Source: Lachnospiraceae bacterium (GTDB taxonomy: Bacteria; Bacillota; Clostridia; Lachnospirales; Lachnospiraceae). Taken from it: 42,336 nucleotides of DNA. The DNA lies in contig JAKSPC010000017.1 in the NCBI GenBank assembly GCA_024405155.1, positions 1 to 42,336 on the forward strand. The letters run 5' to 3'. This document shows, in pieces, positions 7,030-14,892 of this stretch; the first letter of the stretch is position 1, and each line of letters opens with the position of its first letter. The notes under the pieces were generated by a model. It saw only the letters and a program-made list of their open reading frames with translations, was not told the DNA's origin and made no database searches. The position numbers and the translations under genes were made by a program.

Positions 7030-9741
7030 TCATCCTTCCAGTCCCGCCCGGATCTCCGTGATCTTTGCGCTCCTGTCGCCATTGGTGGCCGTTACGGTGA
7101 CTCTGATCTTTTCTGCGGACATGCTGTCAAAACGGTGAGTCCGCTTTCTCATGAAATTGCCGGTGACATCGGCGGCCTTCACCCATTCTTTTCCGTCAAA
7201 AAGCTCCAGTGTGTAATCTCTGACACAATCGGGGACCGCCGGGACCCTTATGCTCCAGCAGGTGCCGGGGCTGTTTATATCCGTGTCAAAAACAAGGCTT
7301 ACCGTATTGATCACCGCGGGCTCTTTAAACTGCAGCTCTATCCACTGCGGCAGACTCTGGGCGGGATCGGAGACCCACTCGTATGCGTCGGGGCTTACGA
7401 TCCTTGAACAGCCGTTTATGACATTGGCGGGCGAGCAGTCGGCAAGGATCCGTTCCGGTTTCGTCACGGAAAAGCACGGGCTCGTGCCTCCGCGGATCTT
7501 CCAGTGGTCCTCCTCATTCATTTCTGCCGCAGTGAAATAGAAGGACATGTTTTTGTCGGAATGCCAGGAGATCCCGTCGTTTTTGCCCATTTCGACACGC
7601 AGATACATCCGGTCAAAAGACGGATCGTCTTCTTTCCGGATCTCGGCCGGAAACGCCACCCAGCCGTCGGAAAGCGCGGGGACGACTGCGGAGGTATCAA
7701 ATTCCTGAAGCGGCCTCCCGTATGCCGCGCGGCCAAAGACCGATACATGAACGGTAACCGTGCAGGGCTCGCTGAGGGCAGACGCCAGGCGGAGATAGAT
7801 CCGGTGGATCTCTTCTCCCATCTTCCAGAAAGGTCCCTTGGCATATCTGGGCCTGTCCATGGGAAGCAGCGGGCCTTCCGCGCCGATGGTGGTCCGGAAA
7901 ACATGCTCTGGATCGGTGCTGGACGCGCTTGCCTTCGCGGAAAGACACGGATCGCCGGGGTCTTCATTTTTAAATCCCGGTATGTACTGATCGTTTTTGA
8001 TAAGTGTCTGCTGAAGGAGCCGGATATGTTTCTGATAGATCTCACGGGGCTTTACGGAAAGCTTTGCACACAGCGCTGCCGCCGTACCCACGGCCTGGCC
8101 GAGAGTGGCAATGGTATTTTCCACGCGCACGGTACCCAGCGCAATGTGCGTCGCGCTGATATTCCGGCCGGCAAACAGCAGGTTGTCAATGTTTTTCGAA
8201 TAGAGACAGCGGTACGGTACCGTGGGCATGGGAACAAACTTATAGCAGTACATCGGCCCTTTCCGGCCGGAATACAGGCCCTCCGGGTGATGGATATCGA
8301 TGGGCCAGCCGGTGTATGCCACGGCATCGTCAAAAACACGTCCGGAGATCACGTCGTCCTGTGTCAGGATATAGTCTCCCAGAAGACGGCGGGACTCCCG
8401 CCGGCCGATGGCAGCACTGGGAAAACGGAATTTGTAGTATCTGAGCCGGTCGCGCCCCTTCCACACGTTTCTCTGTCTGTCCAGGAATGCCAGGATGCAC
8501 ATGAAAAGCTCATCCCGCGTCTCTTCGCCGTCCAGGATATCGTCAAAATCATTGGAAGCCTCGATCCACCAGCTAAGCGTGGGTCTGTTATCCACGTCGC
8601 GGCAGAATTCCTCATCGTCTGCAGGCAGTTTCTTTACCCATTCCGGCGCGTGGTAGCTCTGCTCTTCCTCCGTCTTTATGAAAAAGGGACGGTTTCCGCT
8701 TTTGATGCATCCGCTCATCGTGACCGTATCGGCGGTTTCGGGCGCAAAACTCTCTCCGTGCTGGCTGCTGCTCTCCCTGCCGTATCTGTATTTTGCCCCC
8801 GCATAATAGCCAAGCCATCCGTCGCCGGTGCAGTCGGCGAAAAGGCCGGCGGTAAAGCGGGTCTTTTTCTGCGTCAGAATGTTGAGGGAGGTAACGCCGC
8901 GAATGGCAGAGCTGTCCGCCATGTCGGCGGCGATCACGTGATTATCGTAAATAACGGTCAGATTTTCCTCCCTGTCCGTAAGTTCCTTAAGCGCGTCGGA
9001 CCAGTCGGTGGTGGAATTATCCACCCGGTCGCGCAGACGGCGGATCTCCTCCGCGATCCCGGTCTCCCGGGCATACGGCAGGAGCACACCGGCTCCGTCA
9101 AAGGTGATGCCGATCTCCGAACTGCCGTTTCCTCCCAGCATGGGACGGTCCTGGATCAGAAGCGTCTTCGCGCCGAGACGCGCTGCGGCAAGGGCTGCCG
9201 GCACACCGCCGGGGCCGCCGCCGACAACGATAAAATCATAGTTTCCGCCAAACTCCGTCTCCGCGGACTCCTGTTTCATGCGGGCGCGCTCTTTTCGAAT
9301 GGCTTCGATCTCCGCAGGAGGATAATAATCCATATCCTTTGTAAAGATCAAAGCGGCACAGCGGCCGAAATATCCGCTGAGATCATGAAGCGCGACCCTG
9401 CAGGGTCCTTTCTTCAGCTCATACTCGCCCGCGATCTCCCACAGCCACCGGTCTGACGGCTTTATGCCCAGCACGCGGCCGCTGTTTTCTCCGTTTACAA
9501 GAAGGGAAAACTTCCCGGGTGAGTAAGTCCTCAGCCAGTTTCTGTCTCTCACCCACACCCGGTAACGCCCGTCCTCGGGAATGTTTACCGTAAGCTCTGC
9601 GTCTTTCACAGGCACGCCCGGCTCATCTGCCGCAATCAGGTAACCGCTGCCCATCAGATGCGCAAACTGCGTGTCCAGTTTCCACCCGCCCCTTTCAGTA
9701 AACCCGGCGGCATCTATCCAGATTTCTGCAGGACCATTCAT
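7030..9741 (-). CDS. FAD-dependent oxidoreductase with N- and C-terminal beta domains
   Basis: This is a large flavoprotein of the FAD_oxidored (PF12831) type, 903 residues from the ATG at 9741. About 165 N-terminal residues resemble a carbohydrate-binding beta module. The dinucleotide-binding segment VVGGGPGGVPAALAA follows, then LGGNGSSEIG, and further on FAGRNISATHIALGTVRV, typical of this family. The last 200 or so residues include a discoidin-like region (PQWIELQFKEPAVINTVSLVF). No signal peptide is seen, so it acts in the cytoplasm. Its substrate is unknown; relatives occur in polysaccharide or glycoside breakdown loci. I prefer 9741 over 9753 because AAAGGA lies about 11 bp upstream of 9741 but abuts the ATG at 9753. 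Confidence 0.85.
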   Translation of the reverse strand: MNGPAEIWIDAAGFTERGGWKLDTQFAHLMGSGYLIAADEPGVPVKDAELTVNIPEDGRYRVWVRDRNWLRTYSPGKFSLLVNGENSGRVLGIKPSDRWLWEIAGEYELKKGPCRVALHDLSGYFGRCAALIFTKDMDYYPPAEIEAIRKERARMKQESAETEFGGNYDFIVVGGGPGGVPAALAAARLGAKTLLIQDRPMLGGNGSSEIGITFDGAGVLLPYARETGIAEEIRRLRDRVDNSTTDWSDALKELTDREENLTVIYDNHVIAADMADSSAIRGVTSLNILTQKKTRFTAGLFADCTGDGWLGYYAGAKYRYGRESSSQHGESFAPETADTVTMSGCIKSGNRPFFIKTEEEQSYHAPEWVKKLPADDEEFCRDVDNRPTLSWWIEASNDFDDILDGEETRDELFMCILAFLDRQRNVWKGRDRLRYYKFRFPSAAIGRRESRRLLGDYILTQDDVISGRVFDDAVAYTGWPIDIHHPEGLYSGRKGPMYCYKFVPMPTVPYRCLYSKNIDNLLFAGRNISATHIALGTVRVENTIATLGQAVGTAAALCAKLSVKPREIYQKHIRLLQQTLIKNDQYIPGFKNEDPGDPCLSAKASASSTDPEHVFRTTIGAEGPLLPMDRPRYAKGPFWKMGEEIHRIYLRLASALSEPCTVTVHVSVFGRAAYGRPLQEFDTSAVVPALSDGWVAFPAEIRKEDDPSFDRMYLRVEMGKNDGISWHSDKNMSFYFTAAEMNEEDHWKIRGGTSPCFSVTKPERILADCSPANVINGCSRIVSPDAYEWVSDPAQSLPQWIELQFKEPAVINTVSLVFDTDINSPGTCWSIRVPAVPDCVRDYTLELFDGKEWVKAADVTGNFMRKRTHRFDSMSAEKIRVTVTATNGDRSAKITEIRAGLEG

Positions 9742-9840
9742 ATAAAGACCCATCCTTTCGCTATGTCACACATTGGCTTTTTCGTTTAAACATGCCGGTA
9801 CTCACCGGGTCTGTTCATGCCTGTCTGTTCTTTTCAGCAA

Positions 9841-10081
9841 TTACATACAAATCCGGCAAATCATCGCAAATTATATGCAAGGCGTTTTCTCATTGCACCG
9901 GCTGAAATTCCAGAAATACATATTATTGGCCGTTTTCTGCCGTATTATATGCAAAAAAACCGGTTTTTCGACAGCGGGATACATATAATTGCTCCTTTTT
10001 CGCTGAATTATATGTATGTCACCCCTTGTCCCAGGCTAAAATATACATATAATAGAGCGATTTTTTTCGTATTATATGTAT
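9841..10081. repeat. Phased palindrome array B (4 units)
   Basis: This array lies in the 374-bp gap between the FAD gene start and the 3' end of the cyclase gene. Units 1-3 have left arms at 9916, 9979 and 10043 and right arms at 9944, 10007 and 10071, steps 63 and 64, exactly as in array A. A degenerate unit 0 (TTACATACAAA at 9841-9851, ATTATATGCAA at 9870-9880) lies about 74 bp before unit 1 by centres. Units 1-3 belong to the duplicated block shared with 263-485. In unit 1 an arm base has changed (ATACATATTAT). In that unit the right arm ATTATATGCAA pairs with G-U on minus-strand RNA, whereas the plus strand would have A-C. Confidence 0.85.
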
Positions 10082-10103
10082 GGGGACCATTCACACGCCC
10101 CGG
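9881..10103. repeat. Duplicated 223-bp block, copy 2 (partner 263-485)
   Basis: Gap-free match to 263-485 with about nine substitutions. The match begins immediately after unit 0 of each array and ends in GCCCCGG. The flanks are unrelated. This looks like an element that disperses or is homogenised by conversion, but there is no recognisable transposon end. Confidence 0.85.
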
Positions 10104-10115
10104 CCGCCGGCATTT

Positions 10116-10706
10116 TTACAGGTCGAAAAGAATCGCCCGGCACGGCGCGCCGTCGGCGTGTCCCAGATTCAGCGGCGCGCAGTTTAAGAAATACGCCCCG
10201 TCCGGCACATTCTCCAGCCGGATCCCCTCCAGCAGAACGACCTCCGCCCCCAAAAGGATCTTGTGGACCGCCATGGGCGCGTCCTCCGGCCCCACGGACT
10301 GGGACTCGTTTCCCAGAAGGTCGATCCCGGCCCCGGCAAAGACTTCCGCCGCTTCCGAAGTGACGACTGCGTTTCCTTTGATTAAAAGGCGCTTCTCCGC
10401 GCCGGGCACCGCCGCAGCTGCCTTTTCCAGCATCCTTTTCGCATCTTCCGCCGAAACGTCCCCTTCATGGCTTACCACATACGCTTTCCCCGCGAATTTC
10501 CCGAGGGCGATCTCGCCGATGCCTTTTTTGTCATTCAGAAAATGCAGCGGCGCATCCACATGGGTTCCGTTGTGGGCGCACATGGAAAACACTGTCATAT
10601 TATAAAGATCGCCGTTTTCTATACTTTCCGCTGTTTTTCTTTCCGGCGCCGGATCCCCCGGATACACGCAGCATCCGAAAACCGGCTGTGAAATATCGTA
10701 TATCAT
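10116..10706 (-). CDS. Cyclase family protein (kynurenine formamidase-like metal hydrolase)
   Basis: The 196-residue product belongs to the cyclase/arylformamidase family (PF04199), manganese- or zinc-dependent amide and lactone hydrolases. The signature H-x-G-T-H-x-D-x-P-x-H-F is intact as HNGTHVDAPLHF at residues 45-56, with a further conserved region GNESQSVGPEDAP. I chose the ATG at 10706 because the protein family starts there (MIYDISQPV) and a purine-rich ribosome site (GGACAGG) precedes it; a longer reading from 10790 is not family-like. The true substrate could be N-formylkynurenine, isatin or a sugar lactone. It diverges from the RpiR-type regulator at 10901 and may be under its control. 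Confidence 0.88.
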   Translation of the reverse strand: MIYDISQPVFGCCVYPGDPAPERKTAESIENGDLYNMTVFSMCAHNGTHVDAPLHFLNDKKGIGEIALGKFAGKAYVVSHEGDVSAEDAKRMLEKAAAAVPGAEKRLLIKGNAVVTSEAAEVFAGAGIDLLGNESQSVGPEDAPMAVHKILLGAEVVLLEGIRLENVPDGAYFLNCAPLNLGHADGAPCRAILFDL

Positions 10707-10837
10707 GAAATATGACCTGTCCTCTCCTGCTTCCTGCGGTCTCTTTCCCCGCAGGATACTGTGGTTCCTCTGACCGTAAGTGTACTGCATTCCGGCGGAT
10801 CACACAACAAGATCCCGTTATTCTTTCTCCAAGGCGG

Positions 10838-10866
10838 TTTTGCGATTTCCGGAATCATGATATACT
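10838..10866 (+). promoter_or_regulatory. Probable promoter of the rpiR-type gene
   Basis: A TATACT -10 box (10861-10866) lies 17 bp after a poor -35 match TTTTGC (10838-10843), and about 34 bp before the RpiR start codon. The -10 is good and the -35 weak, as expected for a modestly expressed or activated regulator gene. Confidence 0.45.
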
Positions 10867-10900
10867 GACAAAAACGATCGTTCGGCAGAAAGTGAAAATT

Positions 10901-11800
10901 ATGAAGATCATTCAGAAAATCCGCAATTCTTTTGAGCAGCTGTCCCCTTCCAAAAAGAAGGTGGCCAGCTATTTCCTGAACCACTATTCCACCCTCTACC
11001 TGGATACCGTTATGGGGCTTTCCGAAAAGATCGGCGTCAGCGACACCACCATCATCAATTTCTGCAGCGACCTTGGGTTCTACGGATACTCCGATTTTAA
11101 GCAGATGCTGAAAGAGGAGCTGCTGACAGAAAGCGCCCCGCAGGACGAGGCCGCTGGAGGTTTTTTCGATGGCACTCTGGACGTGCTTTCCCGGTTCAAG
11201 GCCTGCGCCGACAGCATTACCGCGGGCCTTAACACAACCATCGCCGATCCCGAAAACCGGGCCGCCGTTTCTGAAGCCGTGGAGCTTTTAAAAGCGGCAG
11301 AAAAGATCTACTTCATCGGCTTCTACAACAAAGCGGCGCTGGCGAAATCCGAAGCGCTTTTTCTGCTGTACCGCGGATACGAGGCGGAAGCCATCTATCC
11401 GGACCTGGGCGATTACATCGACCACCTGCTGTGGGCAAAGGAGGGCAGTGTCGCCGTCGTTTACGACATGGCGCTTTATTCCACGGGGCTTACGGAGATC
11501 TGCTCGGTGCTCAGGGAAAAACACATCCCCATCATTCTTATCACAGACATGGGTCCCTGCCCCAGGCTTTCCCTGGCCGACGTGGCCATTCACTGTCATT
11601 TTGATTCTCCCGAAAACGGCCCCCGCCCGGACGAAGACGTGCTGTGTCACGCGGTAAGCCGTTTCCTGCTCACCACACTCTGCGACTTGTATCCCGGCAA
11701 GATCCCTGCCTATAACGAGGCCCTCAGAGAGGGTATCTTTACGCGATTCAATCCCTACGGCGCCATAGAGACATCATCGAACCGGCTGGACCGGATATGA
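10901..11800 (+). CDS. MurR/RpiR family transcriptional regulator
   Basis: The 299-residue product has an N-terminal HTH_6 domain (residues 1-77; LSPSKKKVASYFL and GVSDTTIINFCSDLGFYGYSDFKQML are typical) and a C-terminal SIS sugar-phosphate-binding domain (about 125-260). The SIS ligand loop is divergent (IGFYNKAALAKSEA instead of the usual Gly/Ser-rich loop), so the effector may not be a standard hexose phosphate. The ATG at 10901 fits family N-termini; upstream in-frame sequence overlaps the promoter. It precedes two UroD-like genes by about 100 bp, and a 16-bp palindrome sits just upstream of their promoter. It is therefore the likely local regulator of both the UroD-like pair and possibly the divergent cyclase gene. 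Confidence 0.88.
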   Translation: MKIIQKIRNSFEQLSPSKKKVASYFLNHYSTLYLDTVMGLSEKIGVSDTTIINFCSDLGFYGYSDFKQMLKEELLTESAPQDEAAGGFFDGTLDVLSRFKACADSITAGLNTTIADPENRAAVSEAVELLKAAEKIYFIGFYNKAALAKSEALFLLYRGYEAEAIYPDLGDYIDHLLWAKEGSVAVVYDMALYSTGLTEICSVLREKHIPIILITDMGPCPRLSLADVAIHCHFDSPENGPRPDEDVLCHAVSRFLLTTLCDLYPGKIPAYNEALREGIFTRFNPYGAIETSSNRLDRI

Positions 11801-11808
11801 ATAGTTCC

Positions 11809-11873
11809 ATTACAGAATGAGCAAATTATTACAGTTCTGTAATATTGTAACATCGCGATTTCTCTGTTATAGT
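11809..11873 (+). promoter_or_regulatory. Promoter and palindromic operator of the UroD-like pair
   Basis: A good promoter is visible: -35 TTGTAA (11845-11850), 17-bp spacer, -10 TATAGT (11868-11873). A 16-bp palindrome, ATTACAG-TT-CTGTAAT, occupies 11828-11843, ending one base before the -35. An extra half-site ATTACAG lies at 11809-11815, 19 bp earlier. The arrangement suits a dimeric regulator such as the upstream RpiR-type protein, acting as activator or as a repressor at the -35. The binder is inferred from proximity only. Confidence 0.7.
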
Positions 11874-11902
11874 GACCGAAAGAGTTGAGAAAGGACCAAG
11901 CC

Positions 11903-12985
11903 ATGCGGATACAGGATTTTAATTTCGATCATTTTTTGAAATATAAGGAAGAAAAGGACGCCTTCTTCGCGAAGTTCGACCGCGGGGAGTATCGCGGTCC
12001 GGTGATGACGCAGCGGTGCTGCGGAGCGGCCTTCGGCTTTGCCTCCACGAAAAAGGAGACCGCCCTGGAGGCCTGGCTCGATAACATGGATACCAACAGC
12101 CGCCTGCACGGCGATGTGGGATTCACCTACATGGAGCCCTGGGCCGGCGTGCCTGTTTTTGCCAACGCTTTCGGCGCGAAGCTTTTCTGGAACGGCAAAG
12201 ACGACGTGCAGTCCGCGCCCTGCTATTTCGACGTGGACGAAGTGGCAAACGTGCCCATGCCAAAGACCGGCGACTGCGAGCTGATGCAGATGGTGCTGGA
12301 ATACATCCGGTACTTTAAGGAGCAGACCCACGGGCTCATCCCCATGTCCCTCACCGACACCCAGAGTCCCTGCGATACGGCGTCTCTGATCCTGGATCCC
12401 TGCGAACTGTTTGCCGCTTCCCTGGACGAGCCGGAGTCGCTTACCGATTTTATGGCAAAGATCACCCGCTGCATCGGAGATTTTACGGAAATGCAGATGG
12501 AACTGATCGGCGAAGACCTGCTGTCCGCGCCCGGCCACATGATGATCTCCTCCACGGGAAGAAAAGGCATCGCCCTTTCCGACGACAACCTGGCGGTGAT
12601 CTCGCCGGACAGTTTCGCGGTGATCGGCACTCCCTGGAACGCAGAGCTCAGCAGACGTTTCGGCGGTGTGGCCATCCATTCCTGCGGCCTGGTGACTCAC
12701 AATACGCCCCAGGTGCTGTCCCTCCCGGATCTGCGCGAATTCGACTGCAAAGTGACGGACTTTGAGCCCAACGATGCCGAAAAGCTTGCCGGGCAGTTTA
12801 AAGACCGGTCCGCCATCCTGAAAGTCTGCATTTATCCGGACGAAGACAACAGCCGGCTGATCCCGCTGCTTCGCTCCGACGTGAAGCTGATCATTGAAGT
12901 GTTCACCCACGGCACCGTCGACGAATGCAACCGCCAGTACGACAGGGCCGCGGCATTTGTACACGAGCATTATCGCTTGTTGTAA
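11903..12985 (+). CDS. Uroporphyrinogen decarboxylase-like protein (possible methyltransferase)
   Basis: The 360-residue product belongs to the UroD superfamily, which in anaerobes includes many methyltransferases that move methyl groups to or from corrinoid proteins, not only heme enzymes. An IHSCG motif (H-x-C) around residue 263 corresponds to the zinc-binding part of the methyltransferase branch. True HemE substrate residues at the N-terminus are not apparent. The start at 11903 has a strong AAAGGA ribosome site; a TTG at 11885 lies within that site and is rejected. It is the first gene after the operator-promoter region, followed 80 bp later by a second UroD-like gene. Exact substrate is unknown. 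Confidence 0.82.
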   Translation: MRIQDFNFDHFLKYKEEKDAFFAKFDRGEYRGPVMTQRCCGAAFGFASTKKETALEAWLDNMDTNSRLHGDVGFTYMEPWAGVPVFANAFGAKLFWNGKDDVQSAPCYFDVDEVANVPMPKTGDCELMQMVLEYIRYFKEQTHGLIPMSLTDTQSPCDTASLILDPCELFAASLDEPESLTDFMAKITRCIGDFTEMQMELIGEDLLSAPGHMMISSTGRKGIALSDDNLAVISPDSFAVIGTPWNAELSRRFGGVAIHSCGLVTHNTPQVLSLPDLREFDCKVTDFEPNDAEKLAGQFKDRSAILKVCIYPDEDNSRLIPLLRSDVKLIIEVFTHGTVDECNRQYDRAAAFVHEHYRLL

Positions 12986-13065
12986 GAGGTAACTGACTTT
13001 AAGCCTGCAGCAGATGCCGGCCGGAAGACAGCAAAGGCGGATGCGCTGCATGAAAGGAGTTCTGC

Positions 13066-14073
13066 ATGAAACACAACATGAGAAAATGGGTCCGTGATAC
13101 GATCGCGGCCGGAAAGAAACAGGCGCTTCCCATCCTGTCCTTCCCGGGCGTTCAGCTTCTGGGAAAGACCGTAAAAGAAGTAATAAACGACAGCGCGCTT
13201 TATGCGGAGGGCCTCTGCAAAGTAAGCGGGCGCGTGCCCTCAGCCGCCGCCGTAAGCTTCATGGACCTTTCTCTGGAAGCGGAATGCTTTGGCGCGGCGA
13301 TCCGTACCTTTGACAGCGAAGTGCCCACCGTGGTGGGATCCCTGATCGAAGAGGAGGAAGACGCCGAAGCCCTTTCTGTCCCTGCCGTGGGCAGCGGCCG
13401 GACCGGGGTCACGCTGGAGGCCGTCCGCCTTGCCTGCGGACGCATCACAGACCGTCCTGTTTTCGCAGGAATCATCGGCCCCTTCTCTCTGGCCGGGCGC
13501 CTGATGGGCGTTTCCGAAGCGCTGTGCAATTGTCTGGAAGAGCCGGACATGGTGCATATCACATTAAAGAAATGCACGGAATTCCTTATAGAATACGGCA
13601 GGGCCTTCAAAGCGGCCGGTGCCGACGGCATCGTTTTTGCCGAGCCTCTGGCAGGCGTTTTGAGCCCCGCTCTGGCGGAAGAATTCTCCACGCCCTACTG
13701 CCGGCAGCTGGTGGAGGCGCTGCAGGATGATTCGTTCCTCATGATATACCATAACTGCGGTGCTTCCGCAGAAAAAATGGCAGACTCTCTGGCGTCTGTC
13801 GGCGCCATGGCCTACCATTTCGGAAATGCGGTCTCTATAAAGGAAATGCTTCGGAAAATGCCGGAAGATGTGCTGGTGCTGGGAAACGTGGACCCCACCG
13901 GAGAGCTTAGAAACGGGACACCGGAATCCGTGCGGGAAACCACGCTTGGCATCCTGAAGGAATGCAGCTCCCACAAAAATTTTGTGATCTCCACGGGCTG
14001 CGACGTGCCGCCGGCCGCAGGCTGGGACAACATCGACGCGTTCTTTTCGGCAGTGGAGGAATTTTATTCCTGA
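13066..14073 (+). CDS. MtaA/CmuA-like methyltransferase (UroD family)
   Basis: The 335-residue protein resembles the MtaA, MtbA and CmuA methylcobamide:thiol methyltransferase branch. It carries the zinc motif H-x-C at H229/C231 (YHNCG) and the distant third ligand C312 in STGCDVPP, with LGNVDPTGEL between, all usual for this group. It therefore probably transfers a methyl group between a corrinoid protein and a thiol or C1 carrier. No corrinoid-binding protein or corrinoid activation protein lies in the window, so partners must be encoded elsewhere. The ribosome site AAAGGAG precedes the start. It is co-directional with the preceding UroD-like gene and likely co-transcribed with it. Confidence 0.85.
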   Translation: MKHNMRKWVRDTIAAGKKQALPILSFPGVQLLGKTVKEVINDSALYAEGLCKVSGRVPSAAAVSFMDLSLEAECFGAAIRTFDSEVPTVVGSLIEEEEDAEALSVPAVGSGRTGVTLEAVRLACGRITDRPVFAGIIGPFSLAGRLMGVSEALCNCLEEPDMVHITLKKCTEFLIEYGRAFKAAGADGIVFAEPLAGVLSPALAEEFSTPYCRQLVEALQDDSFLMIYHNCGASAEKMADSLASVGAMAYHFGNAVSIKEMLRKMPEDVLVLGNVDPTGELRNGTPESVRETTLGILKECSSHKNFVISTGCDVPPAAGWDNIDAFFSAVEEFYS

Positions 14074-14179
14074 AATGCCCCTGTAATGATCCACAAAGGC
14101 AGACGGTACATCAGCGAAATTCCCGCATTTCCCTGACTCTACGATGAATGGATACCCGGACCCGCCCGCGGGTGCTATG

Positions 14180-14225
14180 ATGATGCAAGGGTCGAGAGCG
14201 CGAAGCGCGAAGCGGCTCGCATCAT
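14180..14225 (+). promoter_or_regulatory. Long hairpin upstream of the HTH-SOR gene
   Basis: ATGATGC (14180-14186) pairs with GCATCAT (14219-14225); inside it CGAG and CTCG can extend the fold around a GCGCGAAGCGCG core. The 3' arm ends 7 bp before the ribosome site GGGAGG (14233-14238). It could be a regulatory leader fold or an operator for the self-encoded XRE domain. Confidence 0.45.
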
Positions 14226-14244
14226 GGAATACGGGAGGTTTTTT

Positions 14245-14892
14245 ATGGATCAGTACGTTACAGGTTCTGCCATCCGGCAGTTAAGAGAAAAAAAGAAATT
14301 GACACAGGAAGCCCTGGCGGAAAAGCTGGGCGTTTCCGGAAAAGCCGTGTCCCGCTGGGAGACCGGCAAAGGATATCCGGACATTTCCCTGCTGGGACCG
14401 CTGGCGGAAAACTTATCCGTTTCGGTGGCGGAGCTTCTGTCAGGAAATGCCGTGGAGAACGCCAACGTTTCGGCGAATATGCTGCGCTCTGAATTTTACG
14501 TGTGTCCTGTCTGCGGAAACGTGCTGTGCAGCACGGGAGAGTGTGCCGTTTCCTGCCATGGGGTAAGCCTTCTTCCCGCGGAGGCGGAAGGACCTGACGA
14601 TGCGCACCGGGTCTCTGTGGAGGTGGTGGAAGACGAACACTTTGTTGCGATTGACCATCCCATGACGCGGGATCATTACATTTCTTTTATTGCCGGTATA
14701 GGAAGCGACAGGGTACAGCTTGTGAAACTGTACCCTGAGGGAAATGCCGAAGCGCGCCTCAAAATAAACGGCGTGCGGCGCATCTGTTATTACTGCAACC
14801 GGGACGGGCTGTTTTCCTTTTCGCCCCTTAATTCTTCCCTTCGCTCTGTCAGGCAGGTAAGCGCCTCCTGCCAGGTCGCGGGACGTCCGTGA
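14245..14892 (+). CDS. XRE regulator fused to a desulfoferrodoxin-like domain
   Basis: From the ATG at 14245 the protein has 215 residues. Residues 7-60 are a classical XRE helix-turn-helix (LTQEALAEKLGVSGKAVSRWETG). Residues 84-110 form a desulforedoxin-like cysteine motif (C87, C90 in VCPVCGN, then further Cys). Residues 120-190 resemble the superoxide reductase iron centre: H132, H138 and H144 (IDHPMTRDHYISF) and C184 in CYYCNRDGLF. In true SORs this last motif is C-N-x-H-G; here the His ligand is Asp (D187), so the iron centre is probably altered or lost. The last 25 residues run past the normal family end and overlap the convergent dehydrogenase gene by about 100 bp. It is likely a redox-linked transcription factor. 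Confidence 0.85.
   Translation: MDQYVTGSAIRQLREKKKLTQEALAEKLGVSGKAVSRWETGKGYPDISLLGPLAENLSVSVAELLSGNAVENANVSANMLRSEFYVCPVCGNVLCSTGECAVSCHGVSLLPAEAEGPDDAHRVSVEVVEDEHFVAIDHPMTRDHYISFIAGIGSDRVQLVKLYPEGNAEARLKINGVRRICYYCNRDGLFSFSPLNSSLRSVRQVSASCQVAGRP

Noticed and set aside
225-10081. Integron attC sites or transposon ends
   Set aside because: No R'/R'' core motifs, no integrase or transposase, and no target duplications around any array.
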